The notes under the pieces were generated by a model. It was not told the origin of the DNA. It worked only from the letters and a program-made list of their open reading frames with translations, and searched no databases. 64,000 nucleotides of DNA from Obelidium mucronatum (taxonomy: Eukaryota > Chytridiomycota > Chytridiomycetes > Chytridiales > Chytriomycetaceae), in NCBI GenBank assembly GCA_025765595.1, contig JAIVFH010000002.1, positions 682,001 through 746,000 of the forward strand, written 5' to 3'. Both the position numbers and the translations under genes were made by a program. Shown one piece after another: positions 60,401 to 64,000 of the stretch. How positions within the stretch are numbered: the stretch's first letter is position 1; each line of letters starts with the position of its first letter.

Positions 60401-61283
60401 CAAAGACGGAAAAGTTTTTTTTTGTGACTCACACTTTTTTTTTTCCTTCTATTTTTCGGTTCGCGTTTGCAAAAGAAAAACAACGCTCTTGCGATTGAAT
60501 TTCATGAGACTCGTTTGCAGAAAGTCGTCTTTTGTAGTTGGAAATCACGAAATGTTGACTGGCGACAGGTGTATCACAAGACGTATATCCTACCAGTGCA
60601 ACATTACACGCGTCGAGTGATCAAAATTGCGTTTGATGCATGGAAGGTATACATTCAAACACGCCGGAAAAAAGCGGCGCTCATGAAGGAAGCCGAGGGG
60701 TGGCGCCAAGAACTAACTCTCCGCGATGGAGCCATACTTTGGATGAAGGGGGCACAAAACCTGAGAAAAATGCGCGAGGGATATCGCGTGCAAGAGAGTT
60801 TCCGAAATGTTGAAAAGGAGGTGCTGAAGGTGCGAAAGTTTGCTTTGAGGTGGAGAGCAAAGACAATAGCATCAAGAGAAAAACGACGGATGCAGCCAGG
60901 TAATGTAGAAAAATGGGTTTTCTCAGATATCAAAGATCTCAATTTTTTATGTATTGCATTCATTGAATAGGAGCAAACGCGCTCAATTCTATTTTACGGT
61001 GAGAAAAGATGAATTGTTTGTTTAGTGAACTGATGCAACAAGTGAATACAGACCACAAGCATTTCCAGGCCTTTCTTTTAAGCAAGATGCGTTGTTATAT
61101 TCTGCTCCTCCGTCTGTAGAACCTGTGAGATTCTATGCCGACTACTCGCGAAACTCGTCCTCGCATGGCATGCACTACCGAACTACGTCATATGAAAAGC
61201 CGGTAGCGTCACGCCCATCAGCCGCGAAAACCTGCTTTCTTGGAAGACTTGCTTCGTTCGCACAAATAATTCGAATTCAATAA
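57447..61283 (+). CDS. SFI1: SFI1-type centrin-binding repeat protein
   Basis: A long basic helical protein with about twenty spaced tryptophan repeats of the Sfi1 type (L/F...W...): SRWKLF, LLRWKHTH, NLWKFWRE, IHHWMMY, FQIWLGKF, HRMWKSIY, TRWKEY, FDHWLLLR, FNKWKQV, FAKWRIR, ESWQHYV, FTNWINR, HGWRYV, MSKWVSS, RAWDEWKSK, FKAWNIY, FQNWVTY, KGWKRK, CSWKSR, FDAWKVY. Each binds a centrin in the family, building centriole or basal-body fibres. More than twelve short introns. The start (57447) and the repeats are in different frames unless the A run at 57477-57481 is one base too long. The 3' end is uncertain: one splice choice stops near 61081, another (LSFKQDALLYSAPPS) at 61283. Confidence 0.8.
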
Positions 61284-61746
61284 AGTGGGGTCACTTTATC
61301 TCTTACATCTCAATATTCAAATTGACACCAGTTATGGTGCATATGTAATTCACAAGTTTTGTCCTTTAAAAAAAAGCGTTGCCACGGTGAAGGCTGTAAT
61401 TGCCACTGCCGAAGACCCCATTGTAGTATTAAAAGATCTGTCGAATGTGCATTGGTTAGTGATTGGACAGCGTGTGACTTACGGTCAAAATCCGTACTGG
61501 CTTGAATACTCCAGTTACACTGTGGATCTTGAACTTTGGGTAGCCAGCACCTGGGAATCCTTCTGCATCCAGGTAATGAAATCTTAAAGTTTATGCCTGC
61601 CAAAATATTCACTATTATTGTTGGTGTAGAATATGGAAATTTGGTGGTCTATTCTCAATCTGACAATCCGTGTAGGCATCCAACAGGTTCTCTGGATGGC
61701 GCAAGCGTTCAAACTTCGACTTAAGGAACTATTTAGAAGCATGTAA
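61270..61746 (+). CDS. Possible orphan two-exon gene fragment
   Basis: Two frames join perfectly over a 57-bp GT-AG intron (61573-61629). Exon A (61270-61572) includes VKAVIATAEDPIVVLKDLS and YWLEYSSYTVDLELW. Exon B (61630-61746) reads MEIWWSILNLTIRVGIQ through KLRLKELFRSM and then a stop. Composition is protein-like and the intron length is typical here. But no ATG opens exon A in frame, so an upstream exon overlapping the end of SFI1 would be needed. I recognise no family. It could be a degenerate remnant or chance. Confidence 0.3.
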
Positions 61747-61949
61747 TTGAAATATAACTTTTGTTGATGAGTTTATGCATGTAGCACCGGCCCTCTCATC
61801 CTTTGGGCTGTTCGAATTTTGGTGATTGAAGCATGCGATGTAATGTAGTATCGCCATTCACTGCACTTTGAAGCTCCTTAAGAATCCCAGCAAACGCGTC
61901 CGCACATGAACTTCACAGAACAAAAAAAGCATCTTCAAAATAATTTTTA

Positions 61950-63030
61950 ATGTTCCCTGTTGTAGCAACATTGCTGATCCCTACGCTGTCAGCGTCGTTC
62001 TTGTTCTACATTTACTTGACGCTTGTTCCATCCGCCAAAACCCAGTTTCTCATCCCAAAAGGCTTCTTTGAACCGTCCGCCCAATCTCCCAACGGCAAAA
62101 AGAATGTCTTGCTGGTCGTTGCCCATCCAGACGATGAATGCATGTTCTTTGGACCAACGGTTTTGCAGTTGTCTCAGCAAGAGAATGTGTTGGTGCGGGC
62201 TGTATCGCTGTCGAACGGTTTGTGTTCTGGGCTGGTTTTTACTTATTGACTGAGGTTTTGACGCTTTTTAAGGAAACTTTGACGGACTGGGATCTATTCG
62301 AGAGAAGGAGTTTGTGGAGAGTTGTCGAGCTCTGGGTATTGAGCGGGATCATGCAGTTGTGCTTGACAATGGGTTGGTGACCTCGTTCAGTTCAGATTCA
62401 AATATAAAAAGAGGCGACAACTCAATTCGGGCTTCTTTTTCTATTTTAGGAAAATGCAAGACGGAATGAATGTGTGGTGGAAAGAAGAGGATGTAGCTGA
62501 AGTCGTGAGGAAAATCGTAGAGACTCATCCAATCGACACGGTGATGACAAATCATGGGGAAGCTCGTCGCCTCCTTCTCCTTTCTAACTTTTCATATTAT
62601 TTAGATTATCACGTTTGATAAATACGGAATTTCTGGGCATCCGAACCATCGCGCATTATACACTGGTGTCAAACACCTACTTCTCCAAACACACAAGATA
62701 CCACGCAACTTGAAAGCGTACTCATTAGTCAGCGTTCCATTACTTCGTAAATTTATTTCTCTGTTGGACTTATTCCCCACGTTCTTGATGCATTTTCGCC
62801 ATACGATTCGAAACCGAAAAGTTTTGTTGGAAGCAGAGAACATGGAGCAAGTCAGAACTCTGCTAAAAAGCAACTTACGGAAGGATAGGATTTTGTTTCT
62901 GTCCAGTCCTGCAGATGTGTGGCAGGCGAGGAAGGCAATGACATGCCACAAGAGCCAAATGGTTTGGTTTCGGCATTTGTATTTGATTTTCTCCAGATAT
63001 ATGGTCATGAATGAGTTGGAAGAGATTTGA
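61950..63030 (+). CDS. PIGL: PIG-L, GlcNAc-PI de-N-acetylase
   Basis: It catalyses the second step of GPI-anchor synthesis, deacetylating GlcNAc-phosphatidylinositol on the cytosolic face of the ER. One N-terminal membrane anchor (VVATLLIPTLSASFLFYIYL) precedes the metal and active-site motif VVAHPDDECMFFGPTVLQL. After three short introns come FDGLGSIREKEF, the WW segment of GMNVWWKEEDV, and TFDKYGISGHPNHRALYTG, whose His residues complete the zinc site. The intron before IITFDKYG must be removed to keep the frame (donor after GACACG). The C terminus ends FRHLYLIFSRYMVMNEL, as usual for the family. Length (about 270 residues) and order match fungal and human enzymes. Confidence 0.93.
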
Positions 63031-63063
63031 GTTTATTGGCATTTAATATAAAACGCAGAATAT

Positions 63064-64000
63064 TCATTGATCATGGATTAGTTTCTCGAATGCGAGAGCG
63101 ACGTTCTTGCGAAACTGGTGTGGTATTTGGTATTCAAGGTTTTTTAGAGTTTATAAGCAATTAATACCTTATCAGAGATTGGCTTCTCGTGAGCAAGATA
63201 TCCTTCAAAGAACCGTTGCGAGAGCCATTCGGATTTAATCAGTGCCAGTTCGCGATCCTGTAAGCAAGTCCTCCCGTTAGTTTCCATTCATCAATACATG
63301 ACTCAGTACATTATACTGCACTCTGAGCTCATTGTTTGCTGTTTTCGTAAAATACAGGCGAGCATTTTTGGGAATTGGTCCGACAGGGAACTTGGCTTCC
63401 AAAGTCCCCACAGCCTCCTCGGCATCTTTCTTTGCCTGCTCCGATTCAAAAACTCCATCTTTGATATCTTTTACGACTCTTGCATTGAGAAATCGCGTAA
63501 ATCCTTGCCGTAAATGCGTACCAGTTGTGGCACGGACTGGTTGGATCAAGAGAGTGAGTTCAGTTCCAGGCCGGCGGACAAAGTCCTTCATGTAGAACGC
63601 GTTGTCGGAACCCGTCATTAATGCTTCTGGGGAATAACCTTTTATCCACTGTGGCGAGCCTTTGATGCCAGCCTTGTTGAACGTGGAGTCAGTTGATTTC
63701 AACAACGGCAGTTACGGGACATACAATCGCCTTCGCATCTGCATAGAGACCGACCACGTAGACGCTGAAGTTGAGCATTGTGACTTGTCTGACGCCAAGA
63801 CCAACCAGACTGAAGCTGTTGTTGTTCAGGTGGAGTTTGCTGGGCAGCGCGGCCTTCGACTCGGGCTCGACAGCAACAGCCTCCGGATGAGTCGCGTCTG
63901 AGTGCGCTGTGTTTGCAGTGGATACTGCCGCTGTGGCTGCCAGTGCGAGCGCCAAAGTCAGACTCAGCGGGGTTCCCTTTGCGGGCACTGGGCCAACTCT
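63064..64000 (-). CDS. Chalcone-isomerase-like protein (AIM18/AIM46 type), 5' cut by window edge
   Basis: The chalcone isomerase fold is clear. FSLVGLGVRQVTMLNFSVYV with GLYADAKAI joins AGIKGSPQWIKGYSPEAL over a short intron. Next come GTHLRQGFTRFLNARV, FPVGPIPKNARLYFT, LIKSEWLSQRFFEGYLAHE, and FRKNVALAFEKL, with the stop at 63064. Fungal members are mitochondrial proteins (Aim18/Aim46) that bind haem or fatty acid rather than acting on flavonoids. The visible N terminus is Ala/Thr/Leu-rich (LSLTLALALAATAAVST), fitting a presequence or membrane anchor. No ATG is seen before the window edge, so the start lies beyond 64000. It converges on PIG-L with only 33 bp between stops. Confidence 0.85.

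Noticed and set aside
63689..63988. Start of the chalcone-isomerase-like gene at 63988
   Set aside because: The codon there is GTG and the frame is open to the window edge, so the real ATG is probably outside the window.

Overview
This 64 kb window is nuclear DNA from a flagellated fungus, most likely a chytrid (Chytridiomycota). Genes are broken by many short GT-AG introns, mostly about 45-100 bp. Spacers are short, often under 200 bp, and genes lie on both strands. Fungal genes (PMT protein mannosyltransferase, SLA2, a MARVEL protein) sit beside genes of organisms with centrioles and flagella (CEP162, SFI1, an NSUN7-like protein, focadhesin). No RNA genes, CRISPR arrays or complete transposons were recognised.

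Positions 1-17953 hold seven paralogues of an arrestin-fold protein: five on the minus strand (1-10066), one inverted on the plus strand (10529-12639) and one on the minus strand (15762-17953). Six have an arrestin N and C domain, a long low-complexity linker and a C-terminal SAM domain. The seventh has lost the SAM domain. Two tandem DUF1295 (steroid 5-alpha-reductase-like) membrane proteins and a VMA12/TMEM199-type V-ATPase assembly factor lie inside the array. I do not know arrestin-SAM as an established fungal architecture, so this array is the best candidate for an undescribed system: arrestin adaptors that could oligomerise through SAM, some with PPxY ubiquitin-ligase docking motifs.

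Positions 18249-37000 hold focadhesin (minus), CEP162 (plus), PMT (minus), a double AN1 zinc-finger protein with two UBZ-like modules (minus), a gene-poor stretch with a 46-bp tandem repeat, and an F-box/LRR protein (minus). Positions 37029-45112 hold a UBR1-type N-degron ubiquitin ligase. A 958-bp intron inside its ClpS-like region consists almost entirely of about 34 GC-rich hairpins in a 188-bp higher-order repeat. Then follow SLA2/HIP1R (plus), an unrecognised protein with an acidic tail (plus), an NSUN7-like pseudo-methyltransferase (plus), a MARVEL protein (minus), a CDCA7-type zinc-finger protein (minus), an SFI1-type centrin-binding protein (plus), a doubtful orphan exon pair, PIG-L (plus) and a chalcone-isomerase-like protein cut by the right edge (minus).

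Three gene pairs are head to head with only 33-56 bp between start codons. Several reading frames, including single-copy housekeeping genes, are broken by 1-bp indels, mostly in homopolymers. Uncorrected sequencing error is therefore a serious alternative to pseudogenisation. All gene models here were built by eye from reading frames, splice signals and family knowledge.
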